Positions 12,341-22,621 of a DNA stretch of 64,000 nucleotides are shown here, one piece after another (within the stretch, counting starts at the first letter, position 1; each line of letters opens with the position of its first letter). The notes under the pieces are model-generated. The model saw nothing but the letters and a program-made list of their open reading frames with translations. It was not told the origin of the DNA and did no database searches. Position numbers and translations under genes: made by a program. Source of the DNA: Epiperipatus broadwayi (lineage: Eukaryota; Onychophora; Udeonychophora; Euonychophora; Peripatidae); assembly GCA_028023455.1 (NCBI GenBank), contig JAQFVV010006275.1, forward strand, positions 1,621,279 to 1,685,278. Direction: 5' to 3'.

Positions 12341-14039
12341 GGTTTTTTAAGATAAAAAGTTTGGGTGTTTCATTATTTTTATATTCCTCAGAATCGTTCA
12401 TAACTATTAAGTTTTTTTTCTATTTATTTTATCATCAAGTTAATTTAAAAAATAAATCTGTAGATTTTTAAAAACAATTATTTATTTTTATTAAAACAAA
12501 AATATCAAATCTATTTTAAATTTAATATATTTAAATACAAAAAAAATATTTTACTTTTAAATTTTATTTCATCTGCAAATAATATTCATCTTATACTCAT
12601 CCATAAAAATTTATTATTACAGTTCCCAATAATAAACCTTAATATTTTTTTTAAAGAAGGACTTTAGGAAGAATAAAATCATCAAGGAATTTCCCAATTA
12701 TTGTTATTATTTTAATTTTTAAAGAAAACAAAATAGGTCAGCAGTTAATTTCCTTTCACAAATTTATTTGTAGATATCCATAAAACAATTATTTGATTAA
12801 AATATTTTTATTTAAATGTGAGAGAAATCCTTTTCAACTTAAAATTTGTTTGTAGTTTTACTGTCTCCAAACTGGCCATGCTCAGTTAAATCAATTTAAA
12901 GCCACAATGCCATTTTTAGTTTTATCTCTAACAACGTAAAGGAACTTCATTTTATTATCATTCATGAATTTCAACGTTTTCAGACTATCTAAGAAATACA
13001 GTAATTTTATTGCTAAGACAAAAAAAAAAGATTTCTTTAACTTTTTTATTATTTGCTTCATTGAAAAAATTACAGTACTTAAAATTTTTTTAAGAGAGGA
13101 CTATTTTTAATTAAAAAGATAATGGAGGTAGAAAGGGACAGGTTATTTTCATTAAAATCCACCAACTTTTTTCTCATTTTAATTTTATTTAATCATTTTT
13201 CTGTTATTAATTTAATAAAATTGATTTTTAAAACAATTTTATTTTAGTGCCTATTCCATTTCAATAATTGGGACAGTTGTCTATTTTGCATCATCTATTG
13301 AGTGAGATATATATATATATGTAGGAGCACATCTTCAGAACAATCATTATCATGTTATCTTATATAATCTAATATCGACTATGAAACACTACAGAAACAA
13401 ATGTTATGATTTAGAAAGGTGTTTTCTTATAAAATCATTAATTAATAGAAGTAAAACATCACTAATCATCCCCGATTTTTAGACTTTTTCAGATTTGAAG
13501 AATAAATGTTATTATGTTCTTATAATAAACCAAATTATGTTAAAAATATAAGTAAAGGTTAATTTTCATATTTATAGTTTTATTTACATATTAATTTTTT
13601 CTGCGTACTACATTTAAAAATTGTATTTCAGCTATCTTACCTTTATATAGTCTAGCTGTCTTAATTCTTTTATTTATCCACAGTGTGTTTTAGCTATTTA
13701 CTGTATTTATAGACTGGTAATGAACAAAGTATAGTTTTGAACTAATTAATGTTTTAAAAATGTTTTTTATACTTAAGTGATGCAATAGTATAAAACGAAA
13801 AAAAAACAAACTATTTTTAGACTTTTATAACTTGTAAAAACGTGTTACATCTGATTGTGCAATCCATAAATATTTTATCTCTTGTATTTAAAATGGCTGA
13901 TGATGATAATAATAATAATTACTGCATTTTTTTATATTAAATTAAAAAAAAATAACAAGGCTGAATTTATGTAAAAATTTGTAGAGTGTAATCAATAAAT
14001 GCAAAAGTTATTTTTTAATATTATATTCTTAAACTATTC
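12341..14039. other. AT-rich spacer, nothing recognised
   Basis: Long A/T runs and short (AT)n at 13309-13321. No coding motif or RNA gene seen. A short block at 13330-13360 (CTTCAGAACAATCATTATCATG) resembles 3680-3705, so a small dispersed repeat may be present. Confidence 0.35.
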
Positions 14040-14800
14040 CCCCTCTTTTAAAAAAAACTTTTGCCGAGAGCCCACAAATCTGTGCTCTCTCACATTTCTA
14101 TCACCATAACCAAATTTAGCTACAGGACTTCATTTACCTAGTCTAACATTAAAGTCTCTTATGACAACTTTAAAATACTGTTGGTTTAATAAAAAACAAT
14201 TTGTACATCCATATAAAAATTCTCTCTTCTTCATTACTATGAAAATTTATTGTAGCATAAAACACATTTGGCATTTTTTATTAAGATGAATAATTAATCA
14301 TTCCACACTTTCTAATATAATAATCTCCACACTGTTCTTTCACTTTTTATTTATAATGAATCCTACTTCACTTGTGCTTCTAATATTTGCATCTTTGTCA
14401 CTACACATGTCCATTTCTTAAATTAATTGCCTCTTCACCATTTTTTGTAATTTCATCATGTCCTATAATATCCTTTTTAATACTAAACTTCTGTAATATT
14501 TGGCTTTAAGTATAATTTATATACTGAACTTTAGATGTAATTAGAGGGGATTTGAACACAGACTTTCAAGCTCCTTCAGCCAATTGATGTGTTGTTTCAG
14601 CATGAAATATGTATATTGGAGATCATTTATCTTTTTTACATGTTTGTGGACCTGTGTATAGGTTATATGAGATGGAATGGATAGGTGAAGGGAGCTTGAA
14701 AGTATGTGTTCAAACCTCTCTAATAAGATAACAATCTTTCTTCACTGAAAAGTGATATGCATTTATAAATACCTAAATAAAAAATCATCATCAAATAGTA
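14040..14800 (-). pseudogene. LINE A endonuclease fragment, interrupted
   Basis: Read on the minus strand, 14060-14180 matches the endonuclease region of the main LINE A copy (28545-28680), including the block before GDFNA, but with many substitutions. The 14725-14800 stretch matches the endonuclease start (28995-29060, the TYNCRSLL area). A hammerhead-tRNA element (14533-14722) sits between the two. It is separate from the 15.1-21.5 kb copy, because the endonuclease here lies on the wrong side of that copy's 3' end. Confidence 0.55.
14533..14722 (+). mobile_element. hammerhead-tRNA element flanked by an inverted tRNA part
   Basis: At 14535-14580 lies the tRNA-like part in reverse (GGGGATTTGAACACAGACTT). 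Then comes a hammerhead (CAATTGATGTG...CAGCATGAAATATG...TTGGAGATC) and the tRNA-like part again forward, ending GCTTGAAAGTATGTGTTCAA. The core has lost bases: the region around GATGTGTTGTTTC shortens stem II. The GAAA box (14603-14606) and the TTGG/AGATCAT side of stem I remain. It interrupts LINE A endonuclease sequence, so it inserted after that LINE. Confidence 0.55.
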
Positions 14801-15099
14801 AAACTATGAGAAATGCCTCAATTATAATTTGTAAAATGTATCATTACATAATATGATTTCAAATAATTAGGAGGAGGAGGGTGTACTTCTCTATTGTAGA
14901 AAAGGTTTGGGTTGAATATTATCTTTGTTTATTTTTTGGCTACTCATTAATTTTAAAATTATATAATATATAAAAAATAGTGCACATTATTCATCATTAT
15001 TAATTTTAACCATTATCAATACACTCAAGTTGAAAGTCAGAAAGTTTAATCCAATTTTTTCAATCCATAGCTTCTTTTTTGCATATTATTTCAGTAAAC

Positions 15100-15985
15100 T
15101 TTTCAATTTTATCCATTCATTTCTTAGATCTTTTAACATTTCAGTTGTCATTCATTGGCATATTCTCTAGGAAAATACCCACTTCAATTTCACTTTAGTA
15201 GTTTTTTTCAAATGATATTTGTATTACCTATTTTTTTTCATCTATACAATTTGCTTTCAATCTCTCTTTATTCTCAATATATGAGTACATTTTTCCTTAT
15301 CTTGCTATGAAGCCTGAACTCTCTATAATGCTCTTTTAATAAATATTTCACTCTCAGATTTATCAGTAAGTATTGTTACACTTAATAAAAAACTTCATTT
15401 TCAAGCACATAATATTTTCCTTCTAATATTATGCCTTTCAAATTTAATTCTGTGATTAATATTATCCCATAATCCTGCACTCTGTATTGTTAATCTGACT
15501 AAGGTATATATAGTTGCTAACTTCTTCTAATTCATTATTATTAATCTTTTTTTTTATTTTTAAAAAAGACATCAAATATAACTTTAATCTTTTTAGTATT
15601 TATCTTTAGTCCCATTTCCTTACTTTCTTCTGATAACTTATATGGCATTTCCTGAAATTTAGAAGTATTATTTTTAAAATCAACTCTATCATCTATAAAA
15701 TGTAGATAACTTAAAAAATCTCTATTTATTTTTTTATCTTAGTTCCCAATTTAACTCACAAAATATTTTAATTCGCAAAATTCTCTCTTTATATAAAGGT
15801 GCTATAAAAAATTTAAAGATAGGGAATTGTCACATCACATATTTTTATCAATGTTAATCTTAATATCACCATAAAGTCTAATCACTGCTACTGCATTTTG
15901 ATAAATATTCTTCAAAATTTGATAATATCCAAGTCCTATATTTAATTGTATCAAAACTTTAATCATCAAAGAATTAATTATAAAG
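15100..15985 (-). pseudogene. LINE A reverse transcriptase, 3' half (copy 2)
   Basis: This aligns in parallel with the minus-strand reverse transcriptase of the main LINE A copy (26470-27270). Shared landmarks include the antisense of the YGSETW region (about 15310-15370), the KTKVMF region (about 15560) and the catalytic-domain region near 15690. Stops and indels are frequent. Alignment breaks exactly at 15985 and resumes at 20347, where a palindromic element carrying a hAT transposon has inserted. Confidence 0.65.
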
Positions 15986-18011
15986 TATAACATATAATAA
16001 CAACATTTCACTCTTCTTACACTTTAAAGCACATATGGGCAACCTCCGGCCCTCGGGCCAGATCCGACCCTTTAGACTTTTAATCCGGCCTGCCACTAAT
16101 CTATTTCAGCCATGTTTGATTCCGATTGTCAAATTTTTGAATAGAGCCTAGCGAGAGTTACGTTTGATTATTACTTTTTGTGCAATTAAATAATTATGTT
16201 GTTTAATAAATTTATATTTTATATCTTTATTAAATCTTTTAATGATTAAAATTTAAAAACTAAAATTATTAATATTTTAAAATAGTGAAAATAAATATGA
16301 AAACGAAGTTCATAGCGATAACAAAAAAGCACGTCTTAATTAGCTGCAAGGAACGTATTGAAAAGGTTAGAATTGAACTGGTATTTTTCTGCCAGCTCAT
16401 ATCCATACATATATATATATTATTAAAATCGCATATATATTATTTTATAATAAAACTTATATTTTTTATACTAAAAATAAATAATAAAACTTCTTTTTTT
16501 TAAAGGGAATTTTAAAAGTTTTGAAATAAATTAACTCGAGATTTAAAAAAAAAAAAAAGGGGGGGGGGACAAAACATAAGATCTTGCAGGTTTTTTTTAT
16601 TATAAAAATTTGCCTTTTGTTTTATTTCTAATTCTTAGAAATTCTTAAAAATAGAAGGAGAAAGAAAGTACAGTACTGTATAGAATTTTTCTGCAATTAG
16701 CTCTATTGTTGAAACTTTGATAGTGGAGGTATTTTCGTCTATTACGCTCATCAGTTTGGAATGTTTCCTCAGGATTATAAGTAACATTGCAAAAAACAAA
16801 CAAACTATAAATTACGGGATTGTTTTTTGTTTGAGATTAATTGGAATTTTGCTGAAGATAGTGACTGGTCAAACCATGACAAGCATAGGATGAAATACTT
16901 CTCCCATAGGACCATCACTGATCGATCAGGGTAGCTATAAATTGTTGCTGAGTGAACTTTGATTCCATTTTGCATAATAGATATATAATATTAAATATCT
17001 TAAATGTTTCAACAATAGAGTGTGGGATTATTGCTGGGAATTTTATTATATTATGTTAAATTAGTTAAAACAAAGGGAGAGGGGTTTAAACTCATATATG
17101 CTTTAAATATGTTTTTTATATGCATTTTATTGTAATTCATGTGTGAATCAGATTAGATTTTTCCTAATAATGTTAACTGCTCGATCTTGAAAGATCAATG
17201 AAAATAATATTAGTTAAATAATTTGTACTGTATTTTTTTTAAAAAAAGATAATGTTTTCATTTAATTTAATCTTGTATTTGTTCTTTATATATATAAAAA
17301 AGATTCGAGTCAGATGGGAATACTATAGGAAAAGAGAATATGTTTTGTTTTGTTTTTTAATTAAAAGTGAATATAATAAAATCTATTAAATGTCATATTT
17401 GAGTGTCCCTGTTTAATCTGGTTTAGTAATTTAATTTAGTCTACATTTGGCTGAAATAAATTCGCGTAAGATTGATTACCTTTTAAAAAATATATTTGGT
17501 GATTGCCATATTTGCATAATCTTTGAACATTTACAGACCAAGTTAAAATATTGTGGCACAAAATGAAATATTAGAAATTTATAACATTAAAAAAATGATA
17601 CGTTCACAATTAATTATCATCAAAGAAACAAAAAAATTATAAAATTTAATAAATTATTTACTGTTATTAAAAAAATATTCCCTATTGTTTTTGCAAAAGC
17701 AATTTTTGTAAAGCCAGCAATGGCGATTTCTGCCTTTTCATATATTCCCTATGAGCAATCTTTTTTAAAAGAAAATATTTTCAAAGACAATTCCCTATTA
17801 GTGATATACTTTTTGGTTTAATAATAAATGTTTTACAAAAATATTATGTCATAATCATTAACAATTACTGAAAATCACTTTTTTTTGTCTTATTTAGCTC
17901 CTCTCAGAATTAATATGACACTGCAAAAACATCGTTTTCTCTCATCAAGATCTCTTTCTCATTTTGACTAGCAGTGTGTGAACATGTTACAATGTGTCAT
18001 TTTGATAGCTT

Positions 18012-18190
18012 CATTGGGGTTGTGCCTTATTCAGTGCATGCATTTATATTGTGTTCTATCTGGAGTGTAAAAATCAGTTGTTGTTTTTTTTTTTAATATT
18101 TACATTGGGTTTGTGCCTTGTTAAGTGCTTTGCATTTATATTGTTTTCTGTTTAGTATCTGCAGTGTTAAAAACAGCTTTGTTTGACAGT
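18012..18190 (+). repeat. two-copy 91-bp tandem repeat in the hAT 5' region
   Basis: CATTGGGGTTGTGCCTTATT at 18012 recurs as CATTGGGTTTGTGCCTTGTT at 18103. Each is followed by a similar stretch containing GCATTTATATTGT and ending in TGTTAAAAACAG-like sequence. It ends about 30-40 bases before the transposase start. It could be a duplicated promoter or transposase-binding block, but no direct evidence shows this. Confidence 0.6.
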
Positions 18191-18220
18191 TCTGAATAAA
18201 TAGCTTTGAAATTTAGAAGA

Positions 18221-19998
18221 ATGTCAGCGATTAACTAAAAAAAAAAAGAAAAGTAGATACAGAGAATCATCAATTTCAAAACAACTGGACAGACAAGTAC
18301 TATTTTATTCTGAATAAAGGTTTGCCTATATGTTTGCTGTGCAATGAATCCATATCAGTCAATGAAGAATACAACTTGAAAAGACACTTTATTTCAAAAC
18401 ACGCAGATCACCAAAAAATAGATGGACAACTATGAAAAGATGAAATAAAGAAATTAAAGAACTTGGATACCCAGCAGAAAATGTTCACCAAGTAATAAAT
18501 GCAGCATGGAAGCATTGTGAAAGCCAGCTATGTGTTAAATGAAAAATTTGCTAAGCATTCTAAATCATTTAGTGAAGGAGAATTTATCAAAGAATGTCTG
18601 TTGAATGTTGTAAGTATAATAGTCCTGAAAAAAAAAAAAGATTTTAAGAATATTGTATTAGTTTGTCGGGATGTATTGTTATCCAGTGGATAGAAATCAT
18701 GGCTGATGATATCCAAAAAAGTTTAAAAGAGAAGATTGCTAGATTTAAAGCATTTTCAATTGCTTTGGATGACAGCACTGATGCCTCTGATACAGCATAA
18801 CTAGCAATATTTATTCAGGGAGTTGATGTGAATTTAATATCACAGAAGAATTTTACTTTGACCCTAAAACAGACAATTAATGGTGAAGATATATTTGAAG
18901 AAGTCAAAACAGTCTTCAAGATATCTGGGATTAGTTCACTATCTGGCATATGCACTGATGGAGCCCCTGCAATGGTTGGTGCATGGAAGGGATTTATTGG
19001 AATAGTTCATGAAAAAGTAATAGAATTACAGATCCATCTGAAAAATTTAACAAATTTTCATTGCATTATCCACTAACAAAATCTGTGTGCAAAATCAATT
19101 AAATTTAGAAATGTTATGGAAGTTGTAGTAGCCAGTATTAACTTTATTAAGTCACATGTACTTAATCACTGCAATTTAAGGAATATTTGGCAGACTTATT
19201 TTCAGATTATGAAAATGTATCTTATTGTGAAGTGAGATGGTTGAGTAAAAGTAAAAGGTTAAAATGATTTATGATCTGAGACAAGACAGCAGATTTTATG
19301 GACATAAAAAGGAAAAACAATTAACCAAGTAAGAGATGATGAGTGGGTATTTGATTTAGCATTCCTTGTAGTTGTCACTGGATACCTAAATGAAAATCTT
19401 AAATTGCAAAAACCAGGACAATTGATTCATGAACTGTATGGACATGTCAGTACTTTTTGTAATAAACTAAAATTGTTGGAATATCAGATAAGAGCTAAAA
19501 ATTGTTACCATTTTTCTATTGTAGTAACTCATAAAAATATCCCTTATAATTGTTATGGAAATGAACTGAAGGCATTAATAGAGCAATTTTATACAAGGTT
19601 CACTAACTTCCAAAATAAAGACTCCATATTCACCATATTTTCTCATCCGATGGATGCTGATATAAATAATGTGCCAGAAAATTTACAGATGGAACTTATT
19701 GAGGTTCAAGCAGATTTAGTGCTAAAATTACAGTTTAACAACATTGCTTTGATGGATTTTTATAAACATTTGGTGGAAGAAAAATATAGAAATGTATTGC
19801 CTTTTCAAAAAGAATTTTGTTTTTTTGGCAGCACATATATGTATGAACTTTTTTTCTAGAATGAAATTTAATAAATCAAAAATTCGGAGAACAATAACAG
19901 ACAAAAGCCTTGAAAATTCTATGTGATTGTTCTTAAGCAGTATTCCCATCAACATTGATAGTCTCATTATTGAAGTACAAGGCAAATCCTCACATTAA
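18221..19998 (+). pseudogene. hAT transposase (ZBED5/GTF2IRD2-like), decayed
   Basis: ATG at 18221 opens MSAIN, then a frame shift in poly-A leads to KKRKVDTENHQFQ, a basic start typical of this family. A BED zinc finger follows: CLLC at 18331-18342 and H-x4-H at 18385-18402. The catalytic core shows DDSTDASDTA near 18768-18797 and TDGAPAMVG inside the open frame 18828-19076. Later pieces include HELYGHVSTFCNKLKL (19404-19859). The C-terminal dimerisation region shows KMKFNKSKIRR and SSIPINIDSLI-type words at 19860-19970. At least two glutamine positions have become TAA (18798-18800 and after HCIIH), and frames shift several times. Total span, about 590 codons, is the family's normal length, so it is complete but inactivated by point changes. 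Confidence 0.85.
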
Positions 19999-20336
19999 AT
20001 TGTTAACCCCTTATCATTCACTATTATATTGTACTATTTAATTATTTGGTTCGGCCCTTGACTCGAAGACAAAAAGATAATTTGGCCCCTGAACTAGGAA
20101 AGGTTGCCCATGCCTGCTTTAAAGCAAAATATATTTATTTATTCTTTACAGTTTCGACTAGAGAAAATGGTGGAAGAAAAAGAGAAAAAGTAGAGAATAA
20201 GATCTGATGAAGACTGCTAGGAACAGTCGAAACTGTAAAGAATAAATACATTTTGCTTTAAAGTGTAAGAAGAGTGAAATGTTATTATATGTTATATAAA
20301 AAAAGCAAGAAGGAAAAAGGAAAAGGACATATTGAT

Positions 20337-21500
20337 AATTATAAAGTCAAACGCCTTTTCATAAATCACAATCCATTGCTAAATGGTCATTCATACTTGT
20401 AAGTCAGTGCTCATTCTCTTAATTTAATCTATTATGCTATAATCATTTTAAAATTCAGCTTATTTTTGATTTGAATCCTAAGTTTTCTTAAGACAGGTTG
20501 TAATAATTTTAGCAAAGATCTTGCAACTGATAGATGATTAATAACTTTATAATTTATAATATCCTTTTTTTTTATTTTCTTAAATATTAACATCACTACT
20601 GCATTCTTACTGTCATCTGATACATCTTTGACATTTAAATATTTGGTATATAGCTTTCCAACAATAACCCTATTTTTTCACCTGTTTCTTTTAAGTTATG
20701 ATCATTTTCTGAAGCTTTTCCATATATCATAAATTTAATTGCATATCCCACCTTTTTCTTTAAAATATTTGGCATTATAAAAGATATGATAGAGACTATG
20801 TTTTATTATTTTTGTTAGAACATATTTTTTTTGTATATTTCTTTCATATTCTTCCAATACAAAGATGTATTATAAATTTAAAATTTTAGTTCTATTTTGT
20901 AGCTTTTCCTTCATTTTTCTAAATATTGCCATCTTAATTATATACAATTTAATGATTAATTATTGTCTTTTTGTATCAGTTATTCATGTAGCAGTCCTTA
21001 GGTTTCTTCTTATTGATCTCAATCACATTTGAATCATCTTTGAAGTTTGCTGATATTTTATACTGATTGGCAAGTTCTGGGTTAAGTATTTCTGAAGGTT
21101 AAGCATATCAATTGCCAATACTGTTTTTCCTTAATTAATAATTTTTGTCTTTTATACTTGTCATTAATATGTATATATATCTCACTAATTAATAATCTCT
21201 TATTGTTTTATATATAACACCTTAATATGCATATTTTCTATTAGCCAAATTATAATACAATTCTGCTGCACTTTCGTTTGGAGCTTTTTATGTCCATTTC
21301 CACTTGAGATTTTTCTTTAAAAAACAAATAAACAAAAATTCATAATATTTAATCCCCCTCCCCACAAATTCTGTTCTTATATTATTGTTTTATGCAGTGC
21401 TTTCACTTTTCAATTTAGTTTCCAAATTTTAACATTAAAATAGTTCTCTGATCTATCAAAAGCCTTCTACATGTTTAAATAAAAATTATCTAGTTTTTAT
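20337..21500 (-). pseudogene. LINE A reverse transcriptase 5' half and endonuclease end (copy 2)
   Basis: Alignment with the main LINE A copy resumes here (compare TCAAACGCCTTTTCATA at 20347 with the 27296 region). It runs through the linker to the end of the endonuclease at about 21240-21400, where the antisense of the WTW...LDYIL block can be recognised. With 15100-15985 it forms one minus-strand LINE copy of about 2.1 kb once the 4.35-kb insertion is removed. Many substitutions; no open frame of note. Confidence 0.6.
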
Positions 21501-22250
21501 AGTCTTGCCATTGAAAGCATTTTTAAATTAAAATTTTTTAGTTTTTTTAATGTATGTCAATAGTCATTCTATGTCCCAGTTAATTCGATTGAAATATATT
21601 TTATGATATATACCACCACTCCTAGCTATAATCTAAACACAGTGGAATCACCACATATACTACTTCATTTATATGCTATCCAAAATAAGTAGCAAAATAT
21701 AAAACATTAAAAGTTATAAATGAATTAGAAAAATATAAACTTTATGTGTATCTATTATTTTCTGGTATAACAGCTGCCATTTTCTTTTTTTGCAAAATCT
21801 TCTTTATGTCTTGTACTTTACCTTAATTTATTCATTTAGTCTTTTTTTTTTTTTTCAATCTAAAAAATTAAAAATTTCATTCAAAATGGCTTCAAAATAT
21901 ATATATTTTTAAATAATTAATAAAAATAGATAAACAAATGTAGTCATGTACAGAGATGTTTAGTTAGCCATGACTTTGCCTCTAAAGCCTATGTATGTAA
22001 CAATATTTTAAGAAAAGAGTTTGTATATTTCAGATTAGCCATGACCTCCACAGAGGTAAATTCACACACACATAAATATTAAAGTGTACTTTTGTAGTAA
22101 AATTTATGTATTTAGGTTGAATTAATTTTACATTGAGTATATATGAAATAATTAAAGAACTTATGCTATTTTTAACCCTTATTCTGAGATGGAATGCAAT
22201 TAATTTATACGTTCAGATGGACAATAAAGTAAAAATTTGAGTTTTAAAAT
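21501..22250. other. AT-rich spacer, nothing recognised
   Basis: Possibly the extreme 5' remains of LINE A near 21500-21560. Beyond that, only AT-rich sequence with poly-T runs and no coding or RNA signal. Confidence 0.3.
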
Positions 22251-22255
22251 GTATT

Positions 22256-22560
22256 TGCGGGATTCTAATTCAGACTTTCACACGACCCACTACTCTCAGT
22301 GCCATCTCATATTGCTGACCTTCCTGATCATATATATATATATATGTGTAAGGATAGTAATCTAGACCAACTGATGATTGCTGGTTTAGCATGAAATACA
22401 TATATTGGTGATTATTTATCTTTTCAACATGTGTGTGATCAGGTGGGTCAGCAATATGAGATGGCACTGAGAGTAGTGGGTCATGTAAAAGTCTGAGTTC
22501 GAATCCCACATATATTTCATATATAAATGCAGGTTTAAGCCTGTACAATGTATTAATTTA
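22256..22560 (+). mobile_element. hammerhead-tRNA element inside a 75-bp-arm palindrome
   Basis: The left arm 22256-22330 is the reverse complement of 22437-22510, with about 68 of 75 positions matching. The right arm is the tRNA-like part, containing TGATCAGGTGG (A-box-like), TGGCACTGAG and AGTTCGAATCC at 22496-22506, one base from a canonical pol III B box. The hammerhead lies between the arms. A tail with GCAGGTTTAAGCCTGTAC follows, and its inverted copy lies at 23071-23110. Head-to-head arrangement of two tRNA parts around one ribozyme is shared with 14533-14722. Confidence 0.65.
22358..22414 (+). ncRNA. type I hammerhead ribozyme, complete core
   Basis: Stem I is TAATC (22358-22362) with GATTA (22410-22414), then an internal loop, then CCAA (22367-22370) with TTGG (22405-22408). 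The core CTGATGA is exact (22371-22377). Stem II is TGCT/AGCA with loop GGTTT, and its innermost pair (10.1/11.1) is a T-T mismatch. GAAA is exact (22393-22396). Stem III is 2-3 bp (AUACAUAU), and the triplet before the predicted cut is AUA, cleaving after 22404. An A at position 17 is allowed, though slower than C. The very short stem III is typical of type I motifs in retroelements. Confidence 0.7.
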
Positions 22561-22621
22561 AAGAGATTTGTAATCAGTACTACAAGCAAATATCCTTCTA
22601 GCCAGTGGACTCATTTGGAAT

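Larger units (their letters stand above)
16030..20116 (+). mobile_element. hAT DNA transposon, 4087 bp, with TIRs and 8-bp TSD
   Basis: The left end reads CACATATGGGCAACCTCCGG. The right end in reverse complement is CAGGCATGGGCAACCTTTCC, so 11 of the first 13 bases agree and a GGCCC-rich subterminal block follows on each side. The 8-base duplication CTTTAAAG sits at 16022-16029 and 20117-20124, the size typical of hAT. The right-hand side encodes a decayed transposase (18221-19998). About 2.2 kb of non-coding sequence lies upstream, including an A15-G10 tract (16544-16568) and a 91-bp tandem repeat. It landed in the left arm of M3. Confidence 0.85.
15986..20335. mobile_element. palindromic element M3 with 11-bp target duplication, host of the hAT
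   Basis: It is flanked by TAATTATAAAG on both sides (15975-15985 and 20336-20346), an 11-bp target duplication inside LINE A. Without the hAT it would be about 250 bases. A left arm (15986-16029 plus 20125-20158) mirrors a right arm (20226-20296), roughly 70-78 bases each. Between them is a purine-rich loop containing CTGATGA (20204-20210), GACTG/CAGTC and GAAA (20229-20232). A variable-length duplication argues for retro-type insertion rather than a classical cut-and-paste MITE. Penelope-like elements and retrozymes are possible relatives. Confidence 0.65.

Noticed and set aside
16285-16503. 72-codon plus-strand frame inside the hAT
   Set aside because: Low complexity (I/K/Y/L-rich) and in the non-coding 5' region of the transposon. 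No conserved motif.
20204-20240. Functional hammerhead ribozyme in M3
   Set aside because: There is an extra A between CTGATGA and the hairpin, no flanking complementarity for stem I and no clear cleavage triplet. Reported only as a hammerhead-like motif.
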